NCBI RefSeq assembly: GCF_946190065.1
Contig: NZ_CAMHZD010000006.1
Coordinates: 1-64,000 of the forward strand
Direction of reading: 5' to 3'
DNA: 64,000 nt
DNA from: Streptococcus mitis
GTDB lineage: Bacteria > Bacillota > Bacilli > Lactobacillales > Streptococcaceae
Of this stretch, positions 18,374 to 28,386 are shown in pieces; position 1 is the stretch's first letter; every line of letters begins with the position of its first letter. The translations under genes and the position numbers were made by a program. Under the pieces are notes generated by a model. It was given only the letters and a program-made list of their open reading frames with translations. It searched no databases and was not told the DNA's origin.

Positions 18374-19892
18374 AATCCTACAGATAGGAATTGATAATTG
18401 GGCTCATTATTATGAAATTCCTGAAAATATGGATTGGTATTATTTTTGCCCTAATTCACCGCTAGCCCTCCGTAAAATGATGGAAATGGATAGTATCACA
18501 AATTTTCATGCAATCTTGGTAGAGGATGGTCAGTATATAAGAGATTTAATGCATTTTGTACACCATATCGAACCTTATACTCTACTTTATAGTCAAGATT
18601 TTCAAACGACAGATTTGGGTATTCTTGATTGCTTAAAAAAGCGGTGTGCTCAGGCTGTAGATTTTTCGGCCCCTCAGGAATTACTCAATGATTTATCAAC
18701 TTCACTCTTTGGTGGGGGATATGGGGATAAAGTAAATCCTTTTACTATTAAGATTCATCCCGATTTTGAAGGTTCTATTTCTTATCAAGGATTTGAATAT
18801 TTGGCTTTAGAAGGGGATTTTGGTGATACTTTTTCCCAGCTTGCTTATTGGTCATACAACATTGTGGTTAGTAAAAATCTTCCTATTGAGTTGTGGCTGG
18901 AGTATGAAAAACAAGGTAATTGTGAGTTACGATTGGTCATTCATAAGATATGGAGTGGGTCTGTTGATGGAATTTTTGAAGAAATCCTAGTGACTGAAAA
19001 TGACCTAGAGCAAGCACTCATTATGGAAAATAAAGAGGGAGATTGCTATCTCGCCATATCTGTAGAAGCACGAGGTCAGGGAATTTTAAAGATTGGTAGT
19101 CTTCATCAGCGCTGGAGTCGTAAACAGTTTGGGAAGTTTGTTTTAGGTGGGAATATCCTACATGATAGTAAGCGTGATGAAATTAACTACTTTTTCCATC
19201 CGGGTGATTTCAAGCCCCCTTTAGCTGTTTATTTTTCAGGTTTTCGTCTTGCCGAGGGATTCGAGGGATATTGGATGATGAAAGATTTAGGATGTCCTTT
19301 TCTTCTGTTCTCAGATCCTCGTATTCAAGGTGGAGCCTTTTACCTTGGTAGTCAAGAATTAGAGAATAAGATTAAGGAAACCATTCAATACTATTTGGAT
19401 TATCTTGGTTTGACATCTAAAGATTTGATTTTATCTGGTCTTTCCATGGGAACTTTTCCGTCTCTCTATTATGCAGCCGCTTTTGAACCACCTGCAGTTA
19501 TTGTCGGGAAGCCATTAGCTAATATTGGGACTATTGCAAGACGAGGACGTTTAGAGGCACCAGGCGTATTTAATACAGGATTTGATGTTCTGAGACATCA
19601 GACTGGTGGAGTTAGTTCTCATCATATGGAAGATTTGGATCAACGTTTTTGGAATGCTTTTAAAAAGGCTGATTTTACCCAGACAACTTTCGGTCTTTCC
19701 TATATGAAGGATGAAGATATGGACAGTAAAGCCTACGATCAGTTAGTAGAATATCTTTGTTATACAGGGGCTAAGATTTTATCTAAAGGTACGGATGGAC
19801 GACACAATGATGATTCAAACACCAATATTGCTTGGTTTCTACATTTTTACCGTATGATTTTGAAATCAGATTTTGGAAGAGGTAGTCAATGA
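18357..19892 (+). CDS. asp2: Accessory Sec protein Asp2, probable glycan O-acetyltransferase
   Basis: A 511-residue protein. The C-terminal half is an alpha/beta-hydrolase-like domain with the nucleophile elbow S-G-L-S363-M-G. In S. gordonii Asp2 acetylates GlcNAc on the SRR protein and is also needed for transport (family knowledge). The ATG at 18357 is used: GAGGAGG lies 5 bases upstream, inside the end of asp1. The TTG at 18342 would precede that ribosome site. It overlaps asp1 by 17 bases and asp3 by 4 bases. Confidence 0.95.
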   Translation: MSKDYKILQIGIDNWAHYYEIPENMDWYYFCPNSPLALRKMMEMDSITNFHAILVEDGQYIRDLMHFVHHIEPYTLLYSQDFQTTDLGILDCLKKRCAQAVDFSAPQELLNDLSTSLFGGGYGDKVNPFTIKIHPDFEGSISYQGFEYLALEGDFGDTFSQLAYWSYNIVVSKNLPIELWLEYEKQGNCELRLVIHKIWSGSVDGIFEEILVTENDLEQALIMENKEGDCYLAISVEARGQGILKIGSLHQRWSRKQFGKFVLGGNILHDSKRDEINYFFHPGDFKPPLAVYFSGFRLAEGFEGYWMMKDLGCPFLLFSDPRIQGGAFYLGSQELENKIKETIQYYLDYLGLTSKDLILSGLSMGTFPSLYYAAAFEPPAVIVGKPLANIGTIARRGRLEAPGVFNTGFDVLRHQTGGVSSHHMEDLDQRFWNAFKKADFTQTTFGLSYMKDEDMDSKAYDQLVEYLCYTGAKILSKGTDGRHNDDSNTNIAWFLHFYRMILKSDFGRGSQ

Positions 19893-20329
19893 TCATTAAA
19901 CAAAGACAAGAAATTAATTGGGTGGAAGTAGGAGAAACGTATATGTACGGATCAACTGTATCTTATTATCCTGACAAAAGTGTTCGTCTGTATAATCCTC
20001 TATTGCCATCTGGCGAGATTCTCAAAACATGGTTTTCTAATGTGAACTATCAAGCCTTTAGAACTCAGCCCAGTCTTCCTTTGCTTAAAAGAAAACAGGA
20101 TTATCAATTATGCATGAATTTTGAATGCCATCCTACAAATGGAGTCTATACAAAGATTGCATTTTTTGATAGATATGGGGATGTGATTGAAGAGAAAATT
20201 GAAAAGATGAAAGTCTTTGATTTTACCTATCCTGATGATACCTATACCTACCAAGTCTCCCTTTTAAGTGCTGGTTTTGAGTCCTTGGATTTTTATTCTT
20301 TTTCTATTAAGGAGACGAATCGTGTTTAA
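19889..20329 (+). CDS. asp3: Accessory Sec protein Asp3
   Basis: A 146-residue protein starting [20 protein letters not shown], recognised as Asp3 by sequence and position between asp2 and secA2. Asp3 is a beta-sandwich, carbohydrate-binding-module-like protein that holds Asp1 and Asp2 together and contacts the unfolded adhesin (family knowledge). Its ATG overlaps the asp2 stop (ATGA). Its end overlaps secA2 by 8 bases, so translation is tightly coupled. Confidence 0.95.
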   Translation: MIIKQRQEINWVEVGETYMYGSTVSYYPDKSVRLYNPLLPSGEILKTWFSNVNYQAFRTQPSLPLLKRKQDYQLCMNFECHPTNGVYTKIAFFDRYGDVIEEKIEKMKVFDFTYPDDTYTYQVSLLSAGFESLDFYSFSIKETNRV

Positions 20330-22694
20330 AGGTATATATCAAAATTTTCAGTTGCGGAAAGTCAAAAGGATTTTAAAAAAGATTAATGCCCTTAAAGAAA
20401 AGATGGAGTCTCTATCAGACCAGGAACTAGCGGCAAAAACAGTGGAGTTTCGCCAACGTCTTGTTGAGGGAGCAACTCTTGATGACCTATTGGTAGAAGC
20501 TTTTGCTGTGGTGCGTGAAGCAGACAAGCGGATTTTAGGGATGTTTCCCTATGATGTTCAGGTCATGGGAGCTATTGTCATGCACTACGGAAATGTTGCT
20601 GAGATGAACACAGGGGAAGGGAAAACTCTAACAGCCACCATGCCGGTCTATTTGAACGCTCTTTCAGGAGAAGGAGTGATGGTTGTTACGCCTAATGAGT
20701 ATCTAGCAAAGCGGGATGCAGAGGAAATGGGCCAAGTTTATCGTTTCCTAAGTTTGACTATAGGGGTCCCATTTACAGGGGATTCCAAAAAGGAAATGAA
20801 AGCTGAAGAAAAGAAACGTATCTATGCTTCGGATATCATCTATACAACCAATAGTAATTTAGGTTTTGATTACCTAAATGATAATCTGGCTTCGAATGAA
20901 GAAGGTAAGTTTTTGCGACCTTTTAACTATGTCATTATTGATGAAATTGATGATATCTTGCTGGATAGTGCACAAACTCCGTTGATTATTGCGGGTTCTC
21001 CCCGTGTTCAGTCTAATCACTACCGTATTATTGATACGCTGGTAACGACTTTGGTAGAAGGGGAGGACTATATTTTTAAGGAGGAAAAGGATGAGGTCTG
21101 GCTCACTACCAAAGGGGCTAAGGCTGCTGAAAGCTTCTTAGGAATAGATCATTTTTACAAGGAAGAACATGCGGTTTTTGCTCGTCATTTAGTTTATGCG
21201 ATTCGAGCCCATAAACTTTTTACTAAAGATAAAGACTATGTCATCCGTGGGGATGAAATGGTGCTGGTGGATAAGGGAACTGGTCGTCTGATGGAGATGA
21301 CTAAACTACAGGGAGGTCTCCATCAGGCAATTGAAGCCAAGGAACATGTCAAATTATCTCCAGAAACACGGGCCATGGCTTCTATCACCTATCAGAGTCT
21401 TTTTAAAATGTTTAATAAGATATCTGGTATGACAGGGACAGGTAAGGTTGCAGAAAAAGAGTTTATTGAAACCTACAATATGTCTGTAGTACGCATTCCA
21501 ACCAACCGTCCTAGACAACGGATTGATTATCCAGATAATCTCTATGTGACTTTACCAGAGAAAGTTTATGCGTCTTTAGAATACATCAAAGAATACCATG
21601 CTAAGGGGAATCCCTTACTCGTTTTTGTAGGCTCAGTTGAAATGTCTCAACTTTATTCGTCACTCTTGCTTCGAGAGGGAATTGCCCATAATGTTTTAAA
21701 TGCTAATAATGCGGCGCGTGAGGCTCAGATTATCTCCGAGTCAGGTCAAATGGGAGCTGTGACAGTGGCTACCTCCATGGCAGGACGTGGTACGGATATC
21801 AAGCTTGGTAAGGGAGTTGCAGAACTTGGGGGCTTGATTGTTATTGGGACTGAGCGGATGGAAAGCCAACGGATTGACCTGCAAATTCGTGGCCGTTCTG
21901 GCCGTCAGGGAGATCCAGGTATGAGTAAGTTTTTTGTATCTCTGGAAGATGATGTTATTAAGAAATTTGGTCCATCTTGGGTGCATAAAAAGTATAAAGA
22001 CTATCAGGTTCAAGATATGACTCAACCGGAAGTACTGAAAGGTCGTAAATATCGGAAGCTAGTCGAAAAGGCTCAGCATGCTAGTGATAGTGCTGGACGT
22101 TCGGCACGCCGTCAGACTCTAGAATATGCTGAGAGTATGAATATTCAACGAGATTTGATTTACAAGGAGCGTAATCGTCTAATAGATGGCTCTCGCGACT
22201 TAGAAGATGTTGTGGAGGAAATCATTGCTAGCTACATAGATCAAGTGACTTCTTCAGACTATGAAAGCCGAGAGCTACTCTTCCACTTCATTGTGACCAA
22301 TATTAGTTTTCATATTAAAGAAGTTCCAGATCATATAGATGTGACTGACAAGACTGCAGTTCGTAGCTTTATGAAGCAGGTGATTGATAAAGAACTTTCT
22401 GCAAAGAAAGAATTACTTGATCAACATGGTCTGTATGAACAGTTTTTACGACTTTCTATGCTCAAGGCTATCGATGATAACTGGGTAGAGCAGGTAGACT
22501 ATCTACAACAGTTATCTATGGCTATCGGTGGTCAGTCTGCTAGTCAGAAAAACCCGATCGTAGAGTATTATCAAGAAGCCTACGCGGGCTTTGAAGCTAT
22601 GAAAGAACAAATCCGTGCGGATATGGTGCGTAATCTCCTGATGGGCCTGGTTGAAGTTACTCCTAAGGGTGAGATTATGACTCATTTCCCATAA
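20322..22694 (+). CDS. secA2: Accessory Sec ATPase SecA2
   Basis: A 790-residue preprotein-translocating ATPase. NBD1 has Walker A ([11 protein letters not shown]) and the DEID box in [15 protein letters not shown]2 has GRGTDIKLG and [13 protein letters not shown]. The C-terminal zinc-binding tail of housekeeping SecA (CxC...CH) is absent; the protein ends [13 protein letters not shown]. The GTG at 20322 is chosen because AAGGAG lies 7 bases upstream and the frame then starts [16 protein letters not shown]. It drives export of the glycosylated adhesin through SecY2. Confidence 0.95.
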   Translation: MFKGIYQNFQLRKVKRILKKINALKEKMESLSDQELAAKTVEFRQRLVEGATLDDLLVEAFAVVREADKRILGMFPYDVQVMGAIVMHYGNVAEMNTGEGKTLTATMPVYLNALSGEGVMVVTPNEYLAKRDAEEMGQVYRFLSLTIGVPFTGDSKKEMKAEEKKRIYASDIIYTTNSNLGFDYLNDNLASNEEGKFLRPFNYVIIDEIDDILLDSAQTPLIIAGSPRVQSNHYRIIDTLVTTLVEGEDYIFKEEKDEVWLTTKGAKAAESFLGIDHFYKEEHAVFARHLVYAIRAHKLFTKDKDYVIRGDEMVLVDKGTGRLMEMTKLQGGLHQAIEAKEHVKLSPETRAMASITYQSLFKMFNKISGMTGTGKVAEKEFIETYNMSVVRIPTNRPRQRIDYPDNLYVTLPEKVYASLEYIKEYHAKGNPLLVFVGSVEMSQLYSSLLLREGIAHNVLNANNAAREAQIISESGQMGAVTVATSMAGRGTDIKLGKGVAELGGLIVIGTERMESQRIDLQIRGRSGRQGDPGMSKFFVSLEDDVIKKFGPSWVHKKYKDYQVQDMTQPEVLKGRKYRKLVEKAQHASDSAGRSARRQTLEYAESMNIQRDLIYKERNRLIDGSRDLEDVVEEIIASYIDQVTSSDYESRELLFHFIVTNISFHIKEVPDHIDVTDKTAVRSFMKQVIDKELSAKKELLDQHGLYEQFLRLSMLKAIDDNWVEQVDYLQQLSMAIGGQSASQKNPIVEYYQEAYAGFEAMKEQIRADMVRNLLMGLVEVTPKGEIMTHFP

Positions 22695-22706
22695 AAAGAG
22701 GAAAAT

Positions 22707-24218
22707 ATGACAATTTACAATATAAATTTAGGACTTGGATGGGCTAGTAGTGGTGTTGAATACGCCCAAGCCTACCGTGCTGGTGTTTTTCGGAAATTAA
22801 ATCTGTCCTCTAAGTTTATCTTTACAGATATGATTTTAGCTGATAATATTCAGCACTTAACAGCCAATATTGGTTTTGATGATGATCAAGTGATTTGGCT
22901 TTATAATCATTTTACAGACATCAAGATTGCACCGGCTAGCGTGACAGTGGATGATGTCTTGGCTTACTTTGGTGGCGTTGAAAGTCACAGAGAAAAAAAT
23001 GGCAAGGTTTTACGTATCTTCTTTTCTGACCAAGATAAGTTTGTCACCTGTTATTTGGTGGATGAGAGTAAGGACTTGGTTCAACATGCAGAGTATGTCT
23101 TTAAAGGAAAACTGATTCGTAAGGATTACTTTTCTTATACGCGTTATTGTAGCGAGTATTTTGCTCCCAAGGACAATGTTGCAGTCCTATACCAACGAAC
23201 TTTTTACAATGAAAACGGGACTCCAGCCTATGATATCTTGATGAATCAAGGCAAGGAAGAAGTTTATCGTTTTAAGGATAAGATTTTCTATGGAAAGCAA
23301 GCTTTCATGCGTGCTTTTATGAAATCCTTGAATTTGAACAAGTCTGATTTGGTCATTCTTGATAGGGAGACAGGCATTGGTCAGGTTGTGTTTGAGGAAG
23401 CGCAGGTAGCGCATCTAGCGGTAGTTGTCCATGCGGAACATTATAGTGAAAATGCTACAAATGAGGACTATATCCTTTGGAACAACTATTATGACTATCA
23501 GTTTACCAATGCAGATAAGGTTGATTTCTTTATCGTATCAACTGATAGACAGAATGAAGTGTTGCAAGAGCAATTTGCTAAATATACACATCACCGACCA
23601 AAGGTTGTTACCATTCCTGTAGGTAGTATTGATTCCTTGACCGAGTCAAGTCAGGGACGTAAGCCATTTTCTTTGATTACCGCTTCACGTCTTGCCAAAG
23701 AAAAACACATTGATTGGTTAGTCAAGGCAGTCATTGAGGCGCGCAAGGAAATCCCTGAATTAACCTTTGATATCTATGGTAGCGGTGGAGAAGACGCTCT
23801 TCTTCGAGACATTATTGCTACTCATAAGGCAGAGGATTATATCCAACTCAAAGGACATGCGGAACTTTCGCAGATTTATAGCCAGTATGAGGTCTATTTG
23901 ACGGCTTCTACCAGTGAAGGATTTGGTTTGACCTTGATGGAAGCTATTGGTTCAGGCCTTCCTCTAATTGGTTTTGATGTGCCTTATGGGAATCAGACCT
24001 TTATAGAAGATGGGCAAAATGGTTATCTGATTCCAATTTCATCTGACCATGTGGAGGATCAAATCAAGCAAGCTTATGCAGCTAAGATTTGTCAACTGTA
24101 TCAAGAAAATCGTTTGGCGGATATGCGTGCCCATTCTTACCAGATTGCAGAAGGCTTCTTAACCGAAGAAATTTTAGAAAAGTGGAAGAAAACAGTAGAG
24201 GAGGTGCTCCATGATTGA
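22707..24218 (+). CDS. gtfA: GtfA, catalytic subunit of the priming O-GlcNAc transferase
   Basis: A 503-residue GT4-type GT-B glycosyltransferase starting MTIYNINLGLGWASSGVEYAQ. The donor half has EGFGLTLMEAIGSGLPLIGF (the E-x7-E motif) and RLAKEKHIDWLV. With GtfB it transfers GlcNAc from UDP-GlcNAc to Ser/Thr residues of the adhesin, the first step of glycosylation (family knowledge). GAGG precedes the ATG by about 7 bases. It overlaps gtfB by 8 bases, as expected for subunits of one complex. Confidence 0.96.
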   Translation: MTIYNINLGLGWASSGVEYAQAYRAGVFRKLNLSSKFIFTDMILADNIQHLTANIGFDDDQVIWLYNHFTDIKIAPASVTVDDVLAYFGGVESHREKNGKVLRIFFSDQDKFVTCYLVDESKDLVQHAEYVFKGKLIRKDYFSYTRYCSEYFAPKDNVAVLYQRTFYNENGTPAYDILMNQGKEEVYRFKDKIFYGKQAFMRAFMKSLNLNKSDLVILDRETGIGQVVFEEAQVAHLAVVVHAEHYSENATNEDYILWNNYYDYQFTNADKVDFFIVSTDRQNEVLQEQFAKYTHHRPKVVTIPVGSIDSLTESSQGRKPFSLITASRLAKEKHIDWLVKAVIEARKEIPELTFDIYGSGGEDALLRDIIATHKAEDYIQLKGHAELSQIYSQYEVYLTASTSEGFGLTLMEAIGSGLPLIGFDVPYGNQTFIEDGQNGYLIPISSDHVEDQIKQAYAAKICQLYQENRLADMRAHSYQIAEGFLTEEILEKWKKTVEEVLHD

Positions 24219-25548
24219 ACTTTATGATCGTTATAGTCAGGAAAGTCGAGATTTACATGAAAGTCTCGTGGCTACTTGTCTTTCTCATCTTGGAGTAGTC
24301 ATCGATGCAGATGGTTTTCTGCCTGATGGTCTGGTATCCCCTTTTACCTATTATCTAGGTTATGAAAAGGGAAAACCTCTTTATTTTAACCAAGTCCCTG
24401 TTCCAGCTTTTTGGGAAATTTCAGGAAATAATCAGTCTGCTCGTATTGAAGATATGATAGAGGAGAGAGCCGTTATTCATTATGCTGAGGGAATGCAGGC
24501 TCGATTGGTTAAACAGATAGATTGGAAAGACTTGGAAGGAAGAGTACGCCAGGTTGATCATTATAATCGTTTTGGTGCTTGCTTTGCGACAACGACCTAT
24601 AGTGCTGATAGTGAGCCGATCATGACGGTTTACCAAGATGTCAATGGTCAGGAAGTTTTACTGGAAAACCATGTGACAGGTGATATCTTATTGACCTTAC
24701 CTGATCAATCCATGCGTTACTTTGCCAATCGAGTAGAATTTATCACTTTCTTTTTGCAAGATTTGGGGCTAGATAAGCATCAGATTGTTTTTAATACTCT
24801 AGCGACTCCTTTCTTGGTTTCCTTCCATCATCCAGATAAATCTGGCTCAGATGTTTTGGTGTGGCAGGAACCTCTCTATGATGCCATTCCAGGCAATATG
24901 CAGTTGATTTTGGAAAGCGATGATGTGCGTACTAAGAAGATTATCATTCCAAACAAAGCGACTTATGAGCGTGCTTTAGAGTTGACTGATGAGAAATACC
25001 ATGATCAGTTTGTGCACTTGGGTTACCATTATCAGTTTAAACGGGATAATTTCCTAAGACGAGATGCCTTAATCTTGACTAATTCAGATCAGATTGAGCA
25101 AGTAGAATCAATCGTAGAAGCCTTGCCTGATGTTACTTTCCGTATCGCAGCGGTGACAGAGATGTCTTCTAAGCTCTTAGACATGCTTCGCTATCCTAAT
25201 GTGGTCCTTTACCAGAACGCTAGTCCACAGAAGATTCAGGAGCTGTATCAACTGTCGGATATTTACTTGGATATAAACCATAGTAATGAGTTATTGCAGG
25301 CAGTGCGTCAGGCCTTTGAGCATAATCTTTTGATTCTGGGCTTCAATCAGACGGTCCATAATAGACTCTATATCGCTCCAGACCATCTATTTGAAAGTAG
25401 TGAGGTTCCTGCTTTGGTTGAGACAATTAAACTGGCTCTTTCAGATGTTGATCAAATGCGTCAGGCACTTGGCAAACAAGGACAACATGCAAACTATGTT
25501 GACTTGGTGCGATATCAGGAAACCATGCAAACTGTTTTAGGAGGCTAA
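24211..25548 (+). CDS. gtfB: GtfB, substrate-binding partner of GtfA
   Basis: A 445-residue protein starting MIELYDRYSQESRDLHESLV. It shares the GT-B plan with GtfA but is non-catalytic; it binds the adhesin polypeptide and stabilises GtfA (family knowledge). Its C-terminal module (ALPDVTFRIAAVTEM, IYLDINHSN) is the form to which the C-terminal parts of the GT8 enzymes at 485-14499 are similar. The ATG overlaps the gtfA end by 8 bases; GAGGAGG lies 6 bases before the ATG. Confidence 0.95.
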   Translation: MIELYDRYSQESRDLHESLVATCLSHLGVVIDADGFLPDGLVSPFTYYLGYEKGKPLYFNQVPVPAFWEISGNNQSARIEDMIEERAVIHYAEGMQARLVKQIDWKDLEGRVRQVDHYNRFGACFATTTYSADSEPIMTVYQDVNGQEVLLENHVTGDILLTLPDQSMRYFANRVEFITFFLQDLGLDKHQIVFNTLATPFLVSFHHPDKSGSDVLVWQEPLYDAIPGNMQLILESDDVRTKKIIIPNKATYERALELTDEKYHDQFVHLGYHYQFKRDNFLRRDALILTNSDQIEQVESIVEALPDVTFRIAAVTEMSSKLLDMLRYPNVVLYQNASPQKIQELYQLSDIYLDINHSNELLQAVRQAFEHNLLILGFNQTVHNRLYIAPDHLFESSEVPALVETIKLALSDVDQMRQALGKQGQHANYVDLVRYQETMQTVLGG

Positions 25549-25549
25549 C

Positions 25550-25729
25550 ATGTCAGAGGAAGATTTATTTTACAAAGACGTTGAAGGTCGTATGGAAGAG
25601 TTGAAACAAAAACCTATCAAGAAAGAAAAAGAAACCCGAGGGGAAAAGATTAGTAAAACTTTTTCACTCATCTTGGGTTTAATGATTCTGATTGGTTTAC
25701 TCTTTACACTGCTAGGAATTTTGAGGTAG
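25550..25729 (+). CDS. asp4: Accessory Sec protein Asp4 (SecE-like)
   Basis: A 59-residue single-span membrane protein starting MSEEDLFYKDVEGRMEELKQ. A charged cytoplasmic stretch (KPIKKEKETRGEKISK) is followed by one helix (FSLILGLMILIGLLFTLLGI). It begins 1 base after the gtfB stop with TTAGGAGG upstream. Position and layout match Asp4, the small SecE-like partner of SecY2 in pneumococcal and S. gordonii SRR loci. It is short enough to be missed by length-filtered gene calls. Confidence 0.88.
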   Translation: MSEEDLFYKDVEGRMEELKQKPIKKEKETRGEKISKTFSLILGLMILIGLLFTLLGILR

Positions 25730-25733
25730 GCTT

Positions 25734-25958
25734 ATGATTGACATACTGATTGTTTTAGCTATTGTCCTCTCTCTTGCTTTGATTGTATTGGTAACCATAC
25801 AACCTCGTCAAAATCAACTATTTTCCATGGATGCGACCAGTAATATTGGTAAACCAAGCTACTGGCAGAGCAATACCTTGGTCAAGGTTCTTACTTTATT
25901 GGTGAGTTTGGCCTTATTCGTTTTACTATTAACCTTTATGGTGATAACTTACAAATAA
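25734..25958 (+). CDS. asp5: Accessory Sec protein Asp5 (SecG-like)
   Basis: A 74-residue membrane protein with two hydrophobic helices (IDILIVLAIVLSLALIVLV and VLTLLVSLALFVLLLTFMVI) separated by a polar loop, the SecG topology. It starts 4 bases after asp4 and ends the export operon, matching Asp5 of the accessory Sec system. A strong terminator follows at once. Confidence 0.88.
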   Translation: MIDILIVLAIVLSLALIVLVTIQPRQNQLFSMDATSNIGKPSYWQSNTLVKVLTLLVSLALFVLLLTFMVITYK

Positions 25959-26010
25959 AAGAAAACTTCAGATATTCACCTTTTGTGATTGGTCTGAAGT
26001 TTTCTTTTTT
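25957..26010. terminator. Bidirectional terminator between asp5 and the exporter gene
   Basis: A 15-bp stem (AAAGAAAACTTCAGA / TCTGAAGTTTTCTTT) around a ~20-base interior is flanked by A-rich and T-rich runs, so it can stop transcription from both the asp5 and the opposing gene. Confidence 0.85.
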
Positions 26011-26962
26011 ACTGTCCATATTTTTGATAAAAGTCAACTTTTACTTGGATAAAGGTTTTGGCTTCACGTAGGAGTTGAAGGAGGGTGGCACGGGTTTCAA
26101 ATTCTTCTCTTGTCTTGGGCAGACTGCGGTTACGGAAGACTTCCAGATAGCGTTCGATTTCATCTAGTAAATCAGAAGCAGGATTGGTCTGGCTCAGTTG
26201 CCCAGCAATTTTTGAAAAGAGTTGGGCCAAAATCAGGCTTTCACTGGCAGCTAGGTGACAGGTGTTGATTTGTTGGGCCATATTTCGCAGGATACGACTT
26301 TGTCGCTGTCTCATCTCAAAATAGTGGATATGATAGTCGGTCTGGTGAAAGAGGTGGTCAGAGTGATCTAGATAGACCAGTCTGAGGGCTTCTTCCAAAA
26401 GGGTGTCTAATTCCTCTACCAGCTGTGCTCGGTTGCGTCCGTCTCCCTTGGATAAATAATATTTGAAGCGCTGGAGGATATCTTTTAACTTTTCTTCTAC
26501 CAATGTGTGGTAGTGATGAATTTTGGCTTCTCGTGAAGGCATGTAGAGATTGACAAGCAAGGCAAATCCTGTACCGATAGCGAAGAGAAGGAATTCATTG
26601 ACTAGAAGGTCTGGAGAGGTTGATTTTTGCACCAAGAGATGGCTAACTAAAACGCTACTTGGTGTGATACCAATTTCCCAGCCCATTTTGTAGGCTAGAG
26701 GCACATAAAGGGCTAGATAGAGGCCAAGGCTCCAGATATGAAATCCGCTCAAATGAAAAGCCAGAACACCGATAGCTAGAGCTAGGAGCATGGAAAAGAG
26801 TCGATTGCGGGCCAGTTTTAAGGTACTTCTACGAGTATCGGATAGGCTCAAGAGGGCGATGATCCCAGCCGAGACAGCTGAGGAGAGATTGAGAAAATAA
26901 GCAAGAAGGTAGGCAAGACAGGTAGCTAAGATGAGTTTTGTCGTACGTTGGCTAATAGACAT
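26009..26962 (-). CDS. Aromatic-acid-exporter-like membrane protein (ArAE/FUSC family)
   Basis: A 317-residue protein. The N-terminal half has several hydrophobic helices (TKLILATCLAYLLAYFL, AVSAGIIALLSLSDTRRS, FSMLLALAIGVLAFHL), and the C-terminal half (~165-317) is a soluble, charged helical region. This arrangement is that of Gram-positive ArAE_1/FUSC_2 proteins, presumed efflux components for aromatic acids. The substrate is unknown. It faces the asp5 gene across a shared terminator and is not part of the SRR system. Confidence 0.82.
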   Translation of the reverse strand: MSISQRTTKLILATCLAYLLAYFLNLSSAVSAGIIALLSLSDTRRSTLKLARNRLFSMLLALAIGVLAFHLSGFHIWSLGLYLALYVPLAYKMGWEIGITPSSVLVSHLLVQKSTSPDLLVNEFLLFAIGTGFALLVNLYMPSREAKIHHYHTLVEEKLKDILQRFKYYLSKGDGRNRAQLVEELDTLLEEALRLVYLDHSDHLFHQTDYHIHYFEMRQRQSRILRNMAQQINTCHLAASESLILAQLFSKIAGQLSQTNPASDLLDEIERYLEVFRNRSLPKTREEFETRATLLQLLREAKTFIQVKVDFYQKYGQ

Positions 26963-26993
26963 ATGGATTTCCTAGTAGGTTAGTATAAAAGCG

Positions 26994-27026
26994 GAAAAGA
27001 CAAGACCTGAGCAGGCTTGCCTTTAT
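26994..27026 (-). terminator. Probable terminator of sstT
   Basis: Read on the minus strand, GCAAGCCTG..CAGGTCTTGTC forms an imperfect stem followed by CTTTT, just after the sstT stop. One bulge weakens it. Confidence 0.5.
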
Positions 27027-27029
27027 GAG

Positions 27030-28235
27030 TTATTTTTTACGGGCTGCTGCGTATTCGGCAACGGCGGTAAAGAGGACGTCTGTAGAAGAGTTGAGGGCTG
27101 TTTCACATGAGTCTTGGATAACTCCAATCACAAATCCAACCCCAACAACTTGCATGGCAATATCGTTAGAAATCCCAAAAAGGCTACAAGCAACTGGGAT
27201 AAGAAGGAGGGAACCGCCCGCAATACCAGAAGCACCACAGGCAGAGATAGCTGCTACTACACTAAGAACAAAGGCTGTCGCAAAGTCAACAGGGATTCCC
27301 AAAGTATTTACTGCAGCAAGGGTCAAAACGTTAATAGTAATTGCTGCCCCTGCCATGTTGATAGTAGAACCCAGTGGGATAGAAACGGAATAGGTATCTG
27401 GGTTGAGTCCAAGGTCATGGCAAAGTTTCATGTTGACAGGGATGTTAGCCGCAGAACTACGAGTGAAGAAGGCTGTCACACCGCTGACACGCAAACATTT
27501 CCAAACGAGAGGGTAAGGATTTCTCTTCATAAAGAGGAAGGCAATTAGTGGATTAACAACCAGAGCTACAAAGAACATGGTTGTAACCAATAATCCTAGT
27601 AAAATACCGTAGTTTGCGAGACTGCCGATTCCCTTATCAGAGATGGTTTTGAAGACAAGGCCAAGGATTCCAAATGGAGCTAGGTTGATGATCCATTCGA
27701 CAATCTTAGAAGTCACATCAGCCATGGTTTTCAGCAATTCTTTACTATTTTTGCTGGCCTCTCTCATAGCAATACCGAAAACAACTGCCCAAGATAAGAT
27801 ACCGATGTAGTTAGCAGTAACGAGGGCATTGATTGGATTGTCAACCAGTTTGAGCAAGAGATTGCTGAGGACCTGGCCAATTCCATCTGGTGGTGCGATT
27901 TCTGTATTGGCACTATTTAAGGTAATCTCAACAGGGACAATGAAACTTGCTAAGACAGCAACAAGTGCCGCTGCAAAGGTTCCTACCAAGTAAAGGAAGA
28001 TAACCGTTTTTATGTTGCTATCTTGTCCCTTTTGATGTTGGGAAAGGGCGTTAGCAACGAGGGCAAAGACTAGAATAGGTGCGATGGCTTTTAGACCGCC
28101 AACAAAGAGATCTCCGAGTAGACCAATTCCTGAAATGTTAGGAAGTGTCAGTCCTAGGATTCCTCCAACAAGCATACCAATCAAAATCCTTTTGATTAGG
28201 CTTGCCTTATTCCAAGCATGAATGATTTTTTTCAT
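27030..28235 (-). CDS. sstT: Sodium:serine/threonine symporter SstT
   Basis: A 401-residue dicarboxylate/amino-acid:cation symporter family protein that imports serine and threonine with Na+. Features seen: [18 protein letters not shown] at the N-terminus, the serine-rich re-entrant segment [14 protein letters not shown], and the [12 protein letters not shown] motif of the substrate/Na+ site. It is about family length. The ATG is preceded by AGGAGG (minus strand). It has its own promoter at 28266-28294. Confidence 0.93.
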   Translation of the reverse strand: MKKIIHAWNKASLIKRILIGMLVGGILGLTLPNISGIGLLGDLFVGGLKAIAPILVFALVANALSQHQKGQDSNIKTVIFLYLVGTFAAALVAVLASFIVPVEITLNSANTEIAPPDGIGQVLSNLLLKLVDNPINALVTANYIGILSWAVVFGIAMREASKNSKELLKTMADVTSKIVEWIINLAPFGILGLVFKTISDKGIGSLANYGILLGLLVTTMFFVALVVNPLIAFLFMKRNPYPLVWKCLRVSGVTAFFTRSSAANIPVNMKLCHDLGLNPDTYSVSIPLGSTINMAGAAITINVLTLAAVNTLGIPVDFATAFVLSVVAAISACGASGIAGGSLLLIPVACSLFGISNDIAMQVVGVGFVIGVIQDSCETALNSSTDVLFTAVAEYAAARKK

Positions 28236-28265
28236 AACAACCTCCTTAGTTGTGTAATGTTTATG

Positions 28266-28294
28266 ATTATAGTATAAATATGAACTAAAATCAA
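28266..28294 (-). promoter_or_regulatory. sstT promoter
   Basis: On the minus strand TTGATT (28294-28289), a 17-bp spacer and TATAAT (28271-28266) form a near-consensus housekeeping promoter about 30 bases before the sstT start. Confidence 0.75.
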
Positions 28295-28359
28295 GAATTT
28301 TCTGTCTATTTTTGCTATTATTTTTGAATATTTATGGAGATTCATCACTTGTGAAAGTA

Positions 28360-28368
28360 TGGTATAAT
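28360..28368 (+). promoter_or_regulatory. Extended -10 promoter of the MscS-like gene
   Basis: TGGTATAAT is an extended -10 element 18 bases before the ATG at 28387, with AAAGGAG between. Confidence 0.65.
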
Positions 28369-28386
28369 AAATGAAAGGAGTTTTCT

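Noticed and set aside
27025-27548. Plus-strand frames of 122 and 144 residues opposite sstT
   Set aside because: They are antisense shadows of the well-supported SstT gene, with low-complexity composition and no ribosome site.
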